Origin: an uncultured Kordiimonas sp.
Lineage (GTDB): Bacteria > Pseudomonadota > Alphaproteobacteria > Sphingomonadales > Kordiimonadaceae
Reading direction: 5' to 3'
Length of the DNA: 64,000 nucleotides
Assembly (NCBI GenBank): GCA_947500295.1
Contig: CANMRM010000001.1
Span: 248,001 to 312,000, forward strand
Positions 26,318 through 35,295 of this stretch are shown here, piece after piece (positions within the stretch are counted from its first letter, which is position 1; every line of letters starts with the position of its first letter). The notes beneath the pieces were generated by a model that ran no database searches, was not told the DNA's origin, and saw only the letters and a list, made by a program, of their open reading frames with translations. The position numbers were made by a program, and so were the translations under genes.

Positions 26318-26385
26318 ATATAGCAGTAAAAAGACTGATACGCAAAGACTTAGTTGTCTAAAACCCGACATGAGGAACGTGAAAA

Positions 26386-27093
26386 ATGCCTGAAATTATC
26401 GATTATCTACTGGTTGTGGTGGTTGGGCTGTTTTTGCCAATCCACGGCTATATAAAAACCGGAGAGCTGTATGAAAAACTGGCTAAAGACCAGAGCATAC
26501 TCGCAGGTTTTTATTACCAGACCATCTTAACCTTGTGGTTGATCGCCGGGGCTGTGATTGCCCTGTGGTTGTGGTCCGGGCGCCCGGTTATGGACATCGG
26601 TCTGGTTTATTCGCCCACCACTGCTCAGTTGACAGCCTGGGGTGTTGTGGTCGCTATCAGTCTTGGCTTGTTTTGGCAGGCCTACAAGGCAGGCAGTAGC
26701 TCAGACGCCGCCCAATCCATCATGCGCCAGCTTGAAGATGAAACCGGTGTAGATGCGGTAATGCCCAAAACACCGCAACAATATCGGCTGTTTCAGATGG
26801 TATCCCTTACGGCGGGCGTGACCGAGGAAATCATTTACCGAGGCTATCTGATCTGGTTTTTTACCGCCTATATGTCGGTGCCAGCGGCTGCTGCTGCGTC
26901 ACTGCTGGTATTTGTCGCGGGGCATCTTTACCAGCGCTCGCTTAAAGCACTTTTACAGGTGGCGGGCCTGGGGTTGGTGCTCACGCTTGTTTACGTGCTG
27001 TCTGGTTCCATCTTTCCGGCGATCCTGTTGCACGCGGTCATTGACCTTTCGAGCAACGCGACTATCTGGCGGGCAAGGCACGCTGCGGCCTGA
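26386..27093 (+). CDS. CPBP-family intramembrane glutamic endopeptidase
   Basis: 235 residues and about seven membrane helices. The Abi/CPBP motifs are present: E147-E148 with R152 in VTEEIIYRGYLIW, H180 in FVAGHLYQ, and H216 with D220 in ILLHAVIDL. These proteases include CAAX-processing and bacteriocin-immunity members. AGGAACG precedes the ATG. It is divergent from TetR and ends before a strong terminator. Substrate unknown. Confidence 0.92.
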   Translation: MPEIIDYLLVVVVGLFLPIHGYIKTGELYEKLAKDQSILAGFYYQTILTLWLIAGAVIALWLWSGRPVMDIGLVYSPTTAQLTAWGVVVAISLGLFWQAYKAGSSSDAAQSIMRQLEDETGVDAVMPKTPQQYRLFQMVSLTAGVTEEIIYRGYLIWFFTAYMSVPAAAAASLLVFVAGHLYQRSLKALLQVAGLGLVLTLVYVLSGSIFPAILLHAVIDLSSNATIWRARHAAA

Positions 27094-27136
27094 CGCTGAT
27101 TTCCCACATTCTTTCCGAGACGCGACAGCAACAAAA

Positions 27137-27168
27137 AACCGGCAGCCAATGCAGCTGCCGGTTAATTT
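27137..27168. terminator. Bidirectional terminator between the CPBP gene and secB
   Basis: A perfect 10-base stem, AACCGGCAGC (27137-27146) with GCTGCCGGTT (27154-27163), has a 7-base loop. AATTTT follows on the plus strand, and six As precede it, giving a U run on the minus strand. It suits ending both convergent genes. Confidence 0.85.
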
Positions 27169-27195
27169 TCATAGGACGGGCTTTTGGCCCCGAAC

Positions 27196-27756
27196 TTAAT
27201 TCAGGTTGATTGGTGCCGGCTCGTCGCCGTTCGCCACGGGAGCCTGCCCGCCGGCAGCCGCTTCCTGAGCCATCTGCTGCTGGAAAAGCGCTTCAAAATT
27301 GATCGGCTCAAGCAACAGGGGTGGGAAGCCGCCATCACGGGTCGCATCAGCAATAATGCGGCGCGCAAATGGGAACATCATCGTTGGCGCCTGAATAAGA
27401 AGGAAAGGCTTCATTGCCTCTTCCTGCACATTGCGAATGCCAAACAGCGTGCCATATGCAAGCTCAACAACGAAAGCCACCTGGCGCTCGCCCGACTCCG
27501 ATACATTTTCGGCTTTGGCCGAAATCTTCAGATCGACCTCATACATTTCATCATTCATTTTACGAACACCCACATTGACACTTACGTCAATCGCAGGTTT
27601 GGCGCTTCCTGAGTTCTGCATGCTTGCTGGCGCGTTTGGGTTTTCGAAGGACAGGTCCTTAACATATTGAGCCAGAACACCAGCCTGTGGTGCTTCTGCT
27701 CCATCTCCGGATAGTCCACCTACAGGAGTTTGATTGTCTGTTTCGTTTTCAGCCAT
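27196..27756 (-). CDS. secB: Protein-export chaperone SecB
   Basis: 186 residues. SecB blocks: AQYVKDLSFENPNAP, VGVRKMNDEMYEVDLKISAKAEN, AFVVELAYGTLFGIRN, FLLIQAPTMMFPFARRIIADATRDGGFPPLLLEPINFEALFQQ. It holds precursors unfolded and passes them to SecA. The N-terminal ~24 residues form a low-complexity lead and the tail is alanine/glycine-rich, both usual in alphaproteobacteria. It is followed upstream by fxsA with a 153-base gap. Confidence 0.95.
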   Translation of the reverse strand: MAENETDNQTPVGGLSGDGAEAPQAGVLAQYVKDLSFENPNAPASMQNSGSAKPAIDVSVNVGVRKMNDEMYEVDLKISAKAENVSESGERQVAFVVELAYGTLFGIRNVQEEAMKPFLLIQAPTMMFPFARRIIADATRDGGFPPLLLEPINFEALFQQQMAQEAAAGGQAPVANGDEPAPINLN

Positions 27757-27909
27757 GGTATCACTCTTTAATCATAAAGCTTTTAACTTGCCCTTGGTTC
27801 GCGATATCTGGGTTCCAGGATATCCGGGCAAAATTTGACGGAGGGCTAGCACGCTTTATCCAGTTGAACAACCGGCAAAACGGGTTGCGACCGCTGATCC
27901 TGCGGATTA

Positions 27910-28494
27910 TTACTCATTTTTTTTGTCGGATGTGCCCGATTGGTCGCGTTTGACCCATGGATTCGCATCGTCCGGATTCGCATTATCTGGGTTTGTCTCC
28001 ATCTGGTCGTTTGCACCAGCTTCCGCTTTTTCGTCGTCTACTTCAGCGAAGTCGCCGTCAATCACAATCGTCGCTTTACCACTCTCGCTATACCGGCTGT
28101 ATCTGAAGTTACGTGTACTTTTGGCCGCTGCTCCGGCCAGTCCGGCGCGCCCCAGCGCCAAGCGTACTGGCGGAATAAGCAGCAAACCACCTATAGCATC
28201 TGTGATAAACCCGGGGAAAAACAGGCAAACACCCGCCACTAGCAAGAAGAAACCATGCACGAGCGGCTCGACAATTGCCTCTCCCTTTGCGCTTGCGGTC
28301 TGCAAATCTGCCAGCACCTTTAGGCCTTGCATGCGAATTAGGGACAGACCGACGGCAGCAGTCAGCAGGCAAAGCGCCACAGTCGCCAAAGCACCAATGT
28401 CGCTGCCAACTTCTATCAATACACTCAGCTCGACGAGTGGAACGCCCACAAATATCAACAACAGTAACCAGGCCATAGCCTTTCTTATCCTCAC
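27910..28494 (-). CDS. fxsA: FxsA family membrane protein
   Basis: 194 residues from GTG 28494. Three or four membrane helices, with FxsA marks: LLLIFVGVPLVELSVLIEVGSDIGALATVAL near the N-terminus and LLVAGVCLFFPGFITDAIGGLLLIPPVRL. The C-terminal ~70 residues are polar, acidic and cytoplasmic. FxsA is an inner-membrane protein linked in E. coli to F-plasmid exclusion of T7; its normal role is unclear. Placement between secB and the divergent Tim44-like gene is a typical alphaproteobacterial layout. Confidence 0.9.
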   Translation of the reverse strand: MRIRKAMAWLLLLIFVGVPLVELSVLIEVGSDIGALATVALCLLTAAVGLSLIRMQGLKVLADLQTASAKGEAIVEPLVHGFFLLVAGVCLFFPGFITDAIGGLLLIPPVRLALGRAGLAGAAAKSTRNFRYSRYSESGKATIVIDGDFAEVDDEKAEAGANDQMETNPDNANPDDANPWVKRDQSGTSDKKNE

Positions 28495-28773
28495 ATTCTT
28501 GGTCGTGTTTCTTCAAATCGGTCTGCGCTGGCAGGGCGAAATGATCGCGCGGCAGCGCTGCACTACAAACCTTGTTCTTTCTACGGAAACCTCTTATCTA
28601 TAAGGGGACAGACGGGCCACTATTCAATGGGGTACCTTTCCTGCCAGCAGAATATTGGCAACCATTTCCGCCAAACCGGTGGTAAACCGGAACGGCGGGG
28701 CCCAGATAATAACATAGAATTAAAGCCTGAATAGGTCCGCTGACCGACGGTGTTGTAAACGAGCAAATTTGGC

Positions 28774-29430
28774 ATGTTAGATATTATTTTAATGGCAATG
28801 GTTGCCGCATTTATCGCCCTCAGGCTTCGCTCTGAGTTGGGCAAAAAAACCGGTAATGAGCCACAGCCCCCGGCTGCTGGCAACGGCCCCTATATGCGGG
28901 ACAACCACACGACCATTGACGCGGATGCCGTAGAGGTGCAGCAACGTCAGGGCGATGTTGTCGACCTGACAAAAGACCCCGAAGTCCGCAACGGACTGAT
29001 GGAAATTCGCCGCGCCGACAGCTATTTTGATGCCGGTCAGTTCCTGGATGGTGCCAAGTCGGCCTATCAGATGATACTGGAAGCGTTTTGGGCTGGAGAC
29101 AAAGGTGCCCTGAAGGACTTTTTGGACGATACTGTATTCGCCCAGTTTGGCGCCGCAATCGATCAGCGTGATAAGGACGGCCTGGTTCTGGAAAACCGCA
29201 TCCTTGACGTAACGAAAGCAGAGATATCTTCAGCACAGCTTTTGAGCGGTCAGGCGGAAATCACCCTTGATTTTGAAGCCGAAATCATTGCGGTCACCAA
29301 AGACGCAGACGGAAAACTTGTCGACGGCGACCTTTCGGATGCAGTTGATTTGCAGGACAGATGGACATTTGCGCGTGACACGCGTTCGCGTGACCCCAAT
29401 TGGACGCTGATCGCCACCCGCGCGGGCTGA
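28774..29430 (+). CDS. Tim44-like domain protein
   Basis: 218 residues. An N-terminal hydrophobic anchor (residues 3-18, IILMAMVAAFIALRLRSELG) is followed by a proline-rich link and a C-terminal Tim44-like domain: FDAGQFLDGAKSAYQMILEAFWAGDKGALKDFLDDTVFAQFGAAI, ISSAQLLSGQAEITLDFEAEIIAV and LQDRWTFARDTRSRDPNWTLIAT. In mitochondria Tim44 aids import; the bacterial relatives are membrane-associated and of uncertain role. It heads an operon with mltA (7-base gap). Confidence 0.9.
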   Translation: MLDIILMAMVAAFIALRLRSELGKKTGNEPQPPAAGNGPYMRDNHTTIDADAVEVQQRQGDVVDLTKDPEVRNGLMEIRRADSYFDAGQFLDGAKSAYQMILEAFWAGDKGALKDFLDDTVFAQFGAAIDQRDKDGLVLENRILDVTKAEISSAQLLSGQAEITLDFEAEIIAVTKDADGKLVDGDLSDAVDLQDRWTFARDTRSRDPNWTLIATRAG

Positions 29431-29437
29431 CGCCCTG

Positions 29438-30643
29438 ATGCGTATCTCCACTGTCATAGGTCTGGTGCTGCTGTTCCTGCTGGTGCCTGCCTTATTGGTT
29501 GCTTTCGTTTTTGTTCGGCCGGTTCAGGTTGGCCTGGATTTCGAACGCATTGATTTCGTCGATTTGCCCGGTTGGTCCTCTACCGATTTGTCAGGTGCAC
29601 TACCGGCACTTGAACAGTCCTGCCGCAAGCTGAGGACCCAACCTGCCGGACGGCGCCTGCCAGGAGCGGCAATTGGTGGCAGGGCCGGTGACTGGAAAGT
29701 GGGCTGTGATGCGCTGCTGGCAGCAGAAAATGATGCTGACCTGAGGATTGCGCTGCTGGAACATTTCGATCCACTTGAAGTGTCACTTGAAGGGCAGACC
29801 TCCGGTACGTTTACCGGCTATTATGAAGCGCTTCTGAAAGGAAGTTCTACGGCTTCCGAGCGATTTAACACACCGCTCTACGGGAGGCCGCCAGAACTGG
29901 TTATGGTGGACCTGGGGCTGTTCAGGTCTGATCTGGCCGGGCGGCGCGTGGCTGGCACCGTTGATAACGGACGCCTTGTACCTTATCCAAGCCGCGCAGA
30001 AATTGAGGGCGGTGCTCTTGCGGGCAGGTCCCTTGAGGTGCTGTGGGTCGACAGCCCGGTTGATGCCTATTTTCTGCATGTGCAGGGGTCTGGCCGGGTA
30101 CTGATGCCGGATGGCAGTTTTATCGGTGTGGGGTATGCGGCACAAAACGGTCACCCCAATAACCTGATCGGGCGGCACCTGCTCAGGACGGGCGCAATTC
30201 CCCGCGAAAAGATGTCGGGTCAGGCCATTCGCGCCTGGCTTGCCGCCAACCCGGACGCAGTGCGAGAGGTTCTGAACACCGATCCTTCTTTTGTTTTCTT
30301 CCGCCAGATCGATGTTGGCGGTGGCCCCTTTGGGTCAGCCAATGTACCGCTTACGGCCGGTCATTCGCTTGCGGTTGACCGCAGGCATCTGCCGCTGCAC
30401 GCTCCCGTTTGGCTGAGTGCCAGCCATCCCGACCCAGATAATGCTGATGCAGCTGTTCCATTCACGCGGCTGATGGTAGCGCAGGATACGGGCGGTGCGA
30501 TTACTGGCGAGATCCGCGGCGACGTCTTCTGGGGCTTTGGTGACCGTGCGGAAGAGATCGCCGGTCGAATGGACCATGAGGGTCGCTACTGGCTTCTTTT
30601 GCCCAAGGCTCTGGCCGCGAGGGCGGTCGGGGACGAGCCTTGA
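29438..30643 (+). CDS. mltA: Membrane-bound lytic murein transglycosylase A
   Basis: 401 residues with an N-terminal hydrophobic signal/anchor. MltA marks: SGTFTGYYEALLKGSS, FNTPLYGRPPELVMVDLG, GRLVPYPSRAEIEGGALAGRSLEVLWVDSPVDAYFLHVQGSGRVLMPDGSFIGVGYAAQNG and the C-terminal 3D domain with LMVAQDTGGAITGEIRGDVFWGFGDRAEEIAGRM, which has the conserved acidic residues. It cleaves peptidoglycan to anhydro-muropeptides in the periplasm. Its stop overlaps the TTG start of the Smr gene. Confidence 0.95.
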   Translation: MRISTVIGLVLLFLLVPALLVAFVFVRPVQVGLDFERIDFVDLPGWSSTDLSGALPALEQSCRKLRTQPAGRRLPGAAIGGRAGDWKVGCDALLAAENDADLRIALLEHFDPLEVSLEGQTSGTFTGYYEALLKGSSTASERFNTPLYGRPPELVMVDLGLFRSDLAGRRVAGTVDNGRLVPYPSRAEIEGGALAGRSLEVLWVDSPVDAYFLHVQGSGRVLMPDGSFIGVGYAAQNGHPNNLIGRHLLRTGAIPREKMSGQAIRAWLAANPDAVREVLNTDPSFVFFRQIDVGGGPFGSANVPLTAGHSLAVDRRHLPLHAPVWLSASHPDPDNADAAVPFTRLMVAQDTGGAITGEIRGDVFWGFGDRAEEIAGRMDHEGRYWLLLPKALAARAVGDEP

Positions 30644-31239
30644 AGGATCGCAAAAAGCCCGCCGGGCTCAATGCAAGAGACCGAGCCGTCTGGGAAGAGG
30701 TTACCAAAAGCGTGACCCCGCTCGGTGACCGGCCGGAAACGCCACCACCGCCAAGGGTAACCCGCGTAGAGCCCAGGGCAGACCAATCAGTTCCGCATGA
30801 ATGGTTTGCTGCTGCAGGCGCCGACCCAACCCCGCGCCTTGACCGGAAAACCCGCCGGAACATCACAAAGGGCCGACAGGAGTTTGACCGATCGGTTGAT
30901 CTGCACGGCATGACACAAGACCATGCTTTCAGCACACTTAAAAGCGTGATTGAAGGCTGTGTGAGGCGTGGGGATAAAACGCTTTTGGTCGTAACAGGCA
31001 AGGGTGGCCGACGATTCAGTCAGTTGACCGCGGTGACGCCGGTGGCTTACCGGACCCGGGACGCTTTTGAGCAGCACGGCGGCGTGCTGAAACGTATGGT
31101 GCCACTTTGGCTTTCAGGACCTGAACTGAAACCCTTCGTCCACTCCTATGGTCCGGCGGCACAGGAGCATGGCGGCGACGGCGCTCTTTATGTTGTGCTG
31201 CGCCGACGCGTGCCTGGCACCAAAAGGCAGGCGACATGA
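30640..31239 (+). CDS. Smr/MutS2 domain protein
   Basis: 199 residues from TTG 30640, overlapping the mltA stop. The N-terminal half is polar and Pro/Arg-rich. The C-terminal Smr domain is FDRSVDLHGMTQDHAFSTLKSVIEGCVRRGDKTLLVVTGKGGR, with the DLHG and VTGKG signatures, then GGDGALYVVLRRR. Smr domains are nicking nucleases in DNA or RNA metabolism. In alphaproteobacteria a DUF-type Smr protein often follows mltA. The HTH gene overlaps its stop by four bases. Confidence 0.9.
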   Translation: MKDRKKPAGLNARDRAVWEEVTKSVTPLGDRPETPPPPRVTRVEPRADQSVPHEWFAAAGADPTPRLDRKTRRNITKGRQEFDRSVDLHGMTQDHAFSTLKSVIEGCVRRGDKTLLVVTGKGGRRFSQLTAVTPVAYRTRDAFEQHGGVLKRMVPLWLSGPELKPFVHSYGPAAQEHGGDGALYVVLRRRVPGTKRQAT

Positions 31240-31604
31240 GCAACTTCGGCGCAAAAATCAGACAACTCCGGGCAAAAAAAGGCGTCAGCCAGTCAGAAAT
31301 GGCGAAAGAAATTGGTGTTTCTGCGGCATATCTGTCGGCGCTCGAGCATGGCAAGAAGGGTGCACCCTCCTGGCCAACCACACAAAAGATTGTCCACTAT
31401 TTTGGCCTGATCTGGGATGAGGCAGAAGCACTGCAGTCGCTTGCCCAACTGTCCCGGCGGCGGGTGATGGTCGATACCGGTGGGCTTGACCCGCGGGCAA
31501 CCAGAGCAGCCAACCTGATGGCGCGCCGGATTGGCCATCTTTCTGCCGCTGACCTTGATGCACTGCTTGCTGTTCTGGATACGGAAGCGGAATCAAACGG
31601 TTGA
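31236..31604 (+). CDS. XRE-family helix-turn-helix regulator
   Basis: 122 residues. The N-terminal HTH is IRQLRAKKGVSQSEMAKEIGVSAAYLSALEHGKKGAPSWPTTQKIVHYFGL. The C-terminal ~50 residues are helical and may dimerise. The ATGA overlap with the Smr gene shows they are translated as a unit, making this the last gene of the Tim44-mltA-smr operon. It is a small, possibly conserved, housekeeping regulator; its targets are unknown. Confidence 0.9.
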   Translation: MSNFGAKIRQLRAKKGVSQSEMAKEIGVSAAYLSALEHGKKGAPSWPTTQKIVHYFGLIWDEAEALQSLAQLSRRRVMVDTGGLDPRATRAANLMARRIGHLSAADLDALLAVLDTEAESNG

Positions 31605-31640
31605 AACTGATGCCATGTTGAGCGTTGTGTATTGACCAGG

Positions 31641-32648
31641 TTATTTTCCGAGGACGTTTTTGCGCAATTCAACACCCGACCAGGCATGTTTCTCGCCTGC
31701 TTCCGCCCTTTTAACAAGCTCCACCACAGCGGCGTTTGTCGGGGCAGACAGTCCGTGCATTTCGGCTAGCCGCACGACCTCACCGTTCAGATAGTCAATT
31801 TCGGTTGCTCGTCCGGCGACAAAGTCATCAGCCATCGAAGACCGCGCATGCCTGTCAACTTTCTGGAGCTTCAGGCCAATCGTATTGAAAAGAAAGTTGG
31901 GCGAGCCAACAAATGTAGGTAACCAATTGGGCGGAAAAGCGGAAACCTTGGCCGGCTTGATGCCGGAGACCGCCAGAACCTGCAAGGCCTCTTTGATGCA
32001 CCCCGCGAGAACGCGCCGGTAGTTCCGATCTGAGAGCTCTTCATAAAGTGTCAATCCCGACAGCGCATTCAGGGCGTTATTCAGATTGAGCAGGAGCTTC
32101 CCCCAGGCAACCTCGAGCATGTCATTTCGCAGTTGAAGCGCCGCCGGGCCCTGAGCCGCTGCACCCACAATTGGCGCAAGCACGGCGTGATCTTCGGCCA
32201 TCAAAACGCCCAGCGTCCCTTTGTGCCAGCGCCCCTCATCCATTGCGACAACATTAAAAGGGACCATCCCGGCAAGCACTGTCTGTTCGGGCAGCAAACC
32301 CTTAAGAGTTTCCACGTTGCTAATGCCGTTTTGCAGGCTGACGACAACAGCCCCGGGTTTTGCATGGGTTTTTATCTCGTCAGCGGCTCTTTTGGTGCCG
32401 GTGCTTTTTACGGCGAGCCCAATAACATCCGTCTCAGCAAGGGCGGCAGGGTCTGTGGAAAATGAAACAGTATCGGGTGCAACATGAGCGGAATAACCGT
32501 CATAGTCCGTCAGGGTCATGCCATGAGACTTGATGGCGTCGCCAACATAGTCTCGCCCGACAAGCGTCACATCAAGGCCCGCTGCGGCCCAGACACCACC
32601 GACAAAACACCCGATGGACCCGGCGCCATGAATAGCAATTTTCACCAT
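31641..32648 (-). CDS. panE: 2-dehydropantoate 2-reductase
   Basis: 335 residues from ATG 32648; a start at 32747 would add 33 residues that have no counterpart in the family. The N-terminal NADPH loop is VKIAIHGAGSIGCFVGG. The family Lys is in VIGLAVKSTGTKRAADEI. The C-terminal all-helical domain has AWGKLLLNLNNALNALSGLT with the conserved K and N. It reduces ketopantoate to pantoate in coenzyme A synthesis. No pan genes sit nearby. Confidence 0.88.
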   Translation of the reverse strand: MVKIAIHGAGSIGCFVGGVWAAAGLDVTLVGRDYVGDAIKSHGMTLTDYDGYSAHVAPDTVSFSTDPAALAETDVIGLAVKSTGTKRAADEIKTHAKPGAVVVSLQNGISNVETLKGLLPEQTVLAGMVPFNVVAMDEGRWHKGTLGVLMAEDHAVLAPIVGAAAQGPAALQLRNDMLEVAWGKLLLNLNNALNALSGLTLYEELSDRNYRRVLAGCIKEALQVLAVSGIKPAKVSAFPPNWLPTFVGSPNFLFNTIGLKLQKVDRHARSSMADDFVAGRATEIDYLNGEVVRLAEMHGLSAPTNAAVVELVKRAEAGEKHAWSGVELRKNVLGK

Positions 32649-32856
32649 TGTCCCGTTTCTTTCCGTTTTTTGTGTTCTGACATTGCATCTAGAGCTTTTA
32701 GCATCAATGCCAAACCCGGTTGTCTGCAATGTGCCGACAGGTTCCATTGAAGCAAAAGGGCTTGAATCTGTCGACGGTTGACCGGCCCAAAAGGCCTTTT
32801 TATTCTCTGAACGGGGGCTTTGGTGCCAAATGAGTTGCGGTTACTGAAGGATTGAC

Positions 32857-33462
32857 ATGACAAAAAAACTGAACGCTGATCTTATTATTGCACTGGCTGC
32901 CATGCTCACGGCCGTGGTTGCCGTGGTTGTCGCTGTTGTGCAAACAAATATCATGCGACAGGAGGCCGAGAATGAGCGCGAGCACGTCCGTTTGTCGGTG
33001 ATGCCCTCTATCGGCCTCTATTACAGTAACGGGCACGAAGAGGATGGCGCCCCGTTCATTCAAATCAACATTGTGAACGAGGGGCTTGGGCCGGCAATCA
33101 TCGAAGACTTTTCTATCTTGTACAAGGGCAACAAGATGCAGCACCAGCGCCACTGGGTTGAAACGATTGCTGGTGGCCGGGAAAAGATCGAACAACTGGC
33201 CCCCGCCCCTCAAATCAACAACAGCTACGCGGGCAAGGGCAAAATTGTCCCGGCTGGAGGCACTCTAAATCCGATCTATGTCTCCCATGAAAGCCTGTCC
33301 TTGGCCGTCGGTGACGCTCTCAAGGACACCAAGTTTGAAATTTGCGTCTGTTCTTTTTACGGTGATTGCCAGCGACTGCTTCACCTTGGGCCGATGCCCG
33401 AGCCTGTGGCAACATGCGAAAACTATCAAACGGCGGATGTCCTGGAAAACCGGTTCCGGTAA
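32857..33462 (+). CDS. Membrane-anchored hypothetical protein
   Basis: 201 residues, family not recognised. One N-terminal membrane helix (IIALAAMLTAVVAVVVAVVQ, ~10-29) is followed by a charged linker (RQEAENEREHVR) and a soluble domain with strand-like pieces (PFIQINIVNEGLGPAIIEDFSILYKGN) and Cys residues CVCSFYGDC. The topology is inner-membrane with the domain in periplasm or cytoplasm. The isolated gene has a weak ribosome-binding site. Its composition is not unlike neighbours. Confidence 0.7.
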   Translation: MTKKLNADLIIALAAMLTAVVAVVVAVVQTNIMRQEAENEREHVRLSVMPSIGLYYSNGHEEDGAPFIQINIVNEGLGPAIIEDFSILYKGNKMQHQRHWVETIAGGREKIEQLAPAPQINNSYAGKGKIVPAGGTLNPIYVSHESLSLAVGDALKDTKFEICVCSFYGDCQRLLHLGPMPEPVATCENYQTADVLENRFR

Positions 33463-33605
33463 AGCCGACCAACTGCCTGCGACCTCGGTAAAATAGTCGC
33501 CCGTGTTTATGATCAACAAGCATGTTCTTGTTTTGTTCGTTTTTTGTGATAGAGTCGCCATCACACCAACATCGTTAACTGGATCTGCCAAAGGGATTTA
33601 TCCGT

Positions 33606-35144
33606 ATGGTCGCGAGTGTTGATACGGTTGCCTTTGAAGGCATTGAAGCCCGCCCGGTCGAGGTGCAGGTCCTGATCGCGAGCGGCCTGCCGAGTTTTAC
33701 GATTGTCGGCTTGCCGGACAAGGCAGTCACAGAAGCCCGGGAGCGCGTGCGCGCCGCGCTGTCGGCGCTTGGCCTGGCGTTGCCGCCCAAACGCATAACT
33801 GTCAACCTCTCGCCTGCCGACCGGCCCAAGGAGGGCAGTCATTATGACCTGCCTATCGCGACGGCACTTCTGGCTGCGATGGGTGTTTTACCTGCAGACA
33901 GCCTGTCACAAATGGTCGTGATGGGAGAGCTTGGGCTTGATGGCAGCATCCGGGCGGTGCCCGGTGTTCTGCCTGCTGCGATATTTGCCCATGCAGCAGA
34001 CTGCGCTTTTGTCTGCCCGGCGGCAACAGGCGCGGAAGCCGCATGGGCCGGAGATCTGGAAGTGCTGGCGCCAGCAAGCTTGCTGGCACTTGTCAATCAT
34101 CTGAAAGGGGCGCAGGTGCTGAGCGCGCCCGAGCCGCAGTTGTTCGAGACATATGGTGCTCTGCCGGACTTCAACGACGTCAAGGGCCAGGAAACCGCAA
34201 AGCGTGCGCTGGAAATTGCCGCGGCGGGCGGGCATGCGCTGATGATGGTCGGCCCGCCAGGGTCGGGCAAATCGATGCTGGCCGGGCGTATGCCATCAAT
34301 CCTGCCACCCTTGTCACCCGAAGAGGCGCTGGAAGTGAGCATGATTGCGTCAGTTGCCGGACAATTGCCAGGAGGCGCTATCAGCCGGTTGCGGCCCGTC
34401 CGGACACCGCACCATTCCGCAAGCCAGCCTGCTCTCATTGGTGGCGGTGCGCGCGCAAATCCCGGAGAGGTCTCGCTCGCACACAATGGGGTTTTGTTTC
34501 TGGACGAGCTGCCTGAGTTTTCCCGCGCCTGCCTTGAAGCGCTCCGGCAGCCGCTGGAAAGCGGAGAAGCGGTTATTGCACGGGCGCAGGCGCATGTCTC
34601 TTACCCGGCCCGGTTTCAGCTGATTGCAGCAATGAACCCGTGCAAATGTGGGTACCTGGCGGATGAAGCACGCGCTTGCAGTCGTGCACCCCTGTGCGGT
34701 GCAGACTATCAGGCCAAAATCTCCGGGCCGCTTTATGACCGGATTGATATGTTTGTGGATGTCCCTGCTTTAACGGCCGAGGAACTATCAGCCCCTGCAT
34801 CGGGCGAGCCATCAACAGTGATTTCGGAGCGCGTGCTGGCGGCGAGAAGGCAGCAAAGCATTCGGTTGCAAAAGCTCGGCGCACCGCCTTCCGTGCGCGT
34901 GAACGCCCATGCGACCGGCAAACTGCTGGAGAAACTGGTGCCGATTGGCGTGGAAGCACAATCACTAATGACCCGGGCCGCTGATGGCTTTAACCTGTCC
35001 GCGCGTGCCTATCACAGGGTACTCAAGGTGGCGCGAACCATCGCAGACCTCGCCGGCAGCGAGATGGTTGAAAGCGCCCACATTGCCGAGGCGCTGAGCT
35101 ATCGGCGCATGAATGTGAGGCGGTCCCTGCGCCGTACTGGCTAG
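33606..35144 (+). CDS. YifB/ComM-family Mg-chelatase-like AAA+ ATPase
   Basis: 512 residues. An N-terminal Lon-like domain (VEVQVLIASGLPSFTIVGLPDKAVTEARERVRAALSALGL) is followed by AAA+ ATPase motifs: Walker A MVGPPGSGKSMLAGRMP, Walker B GVLFLDELPEF, and the C-terminal Mg-chelatase block (VARTIADLAGSEMVESAHIAEALSYRRM). A Cys pair in NPCKCGYL and CSRAPLC could bind zinc. It helps chromosomal DNA recombination during natural transformation in relatives, where it acts as a branch-migration helicase. Normal length, no partner gene nearby. Confidence 0.95.
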   Translation: MVASVDTVAFEGIEARPVEVQVLIASGLPSFTIVGLPDKAVTEARERVRAALSALGLALPPKRITVNLSPADRPKEGSHYDLPIATALLAAMGVLPADSLSQMVVMGELGLDGSIRAVPGVLPAAIFAHAADCAFVCPAATGAEAAWAGDLEVLAPASLLALVNHLKGAQVLSAPEPQLFETYGALPDFNDVKGQETAKRALEIAAAGGHALMMVGPPGSGKSMLAGRMPSILPPLSPEEALEVSMIASVAGQLPGGAISRLRPVRTPHHSASQPALIGGGARANPGEVSLAHNGVLFLDELPEFSRACLEALRQPLESGEAVIARAQAHVSYPARFQLIAAMNPCKCGYLADEARACSRAPLCGADYQAKISGPLYDRIDMFVDVPALTAEELSAPASGEPSTVISERVLAARRQQSIRLQKLGAPPSVRVNAHATGKLLEKLVPIGVEAQSLMTRAADGFNLSARAYHRVLKVARTIADLAGSEMVESAHIAEALSYRRMNVRRSLRRTG

Positions 35145-35295
35145 TCCTCCGACAACCGTGGACCACGCATTCAACGGGGTCTGTTTTCAGGACTCCAGAC
35201 TGAACGAAACCCGAATTCGATGCAGGGGTGGCCTCCATGTCAATTTGAACCCGATCCAATCGTCGTTACACAAAGACAAAATTGGAGTGAACTAT

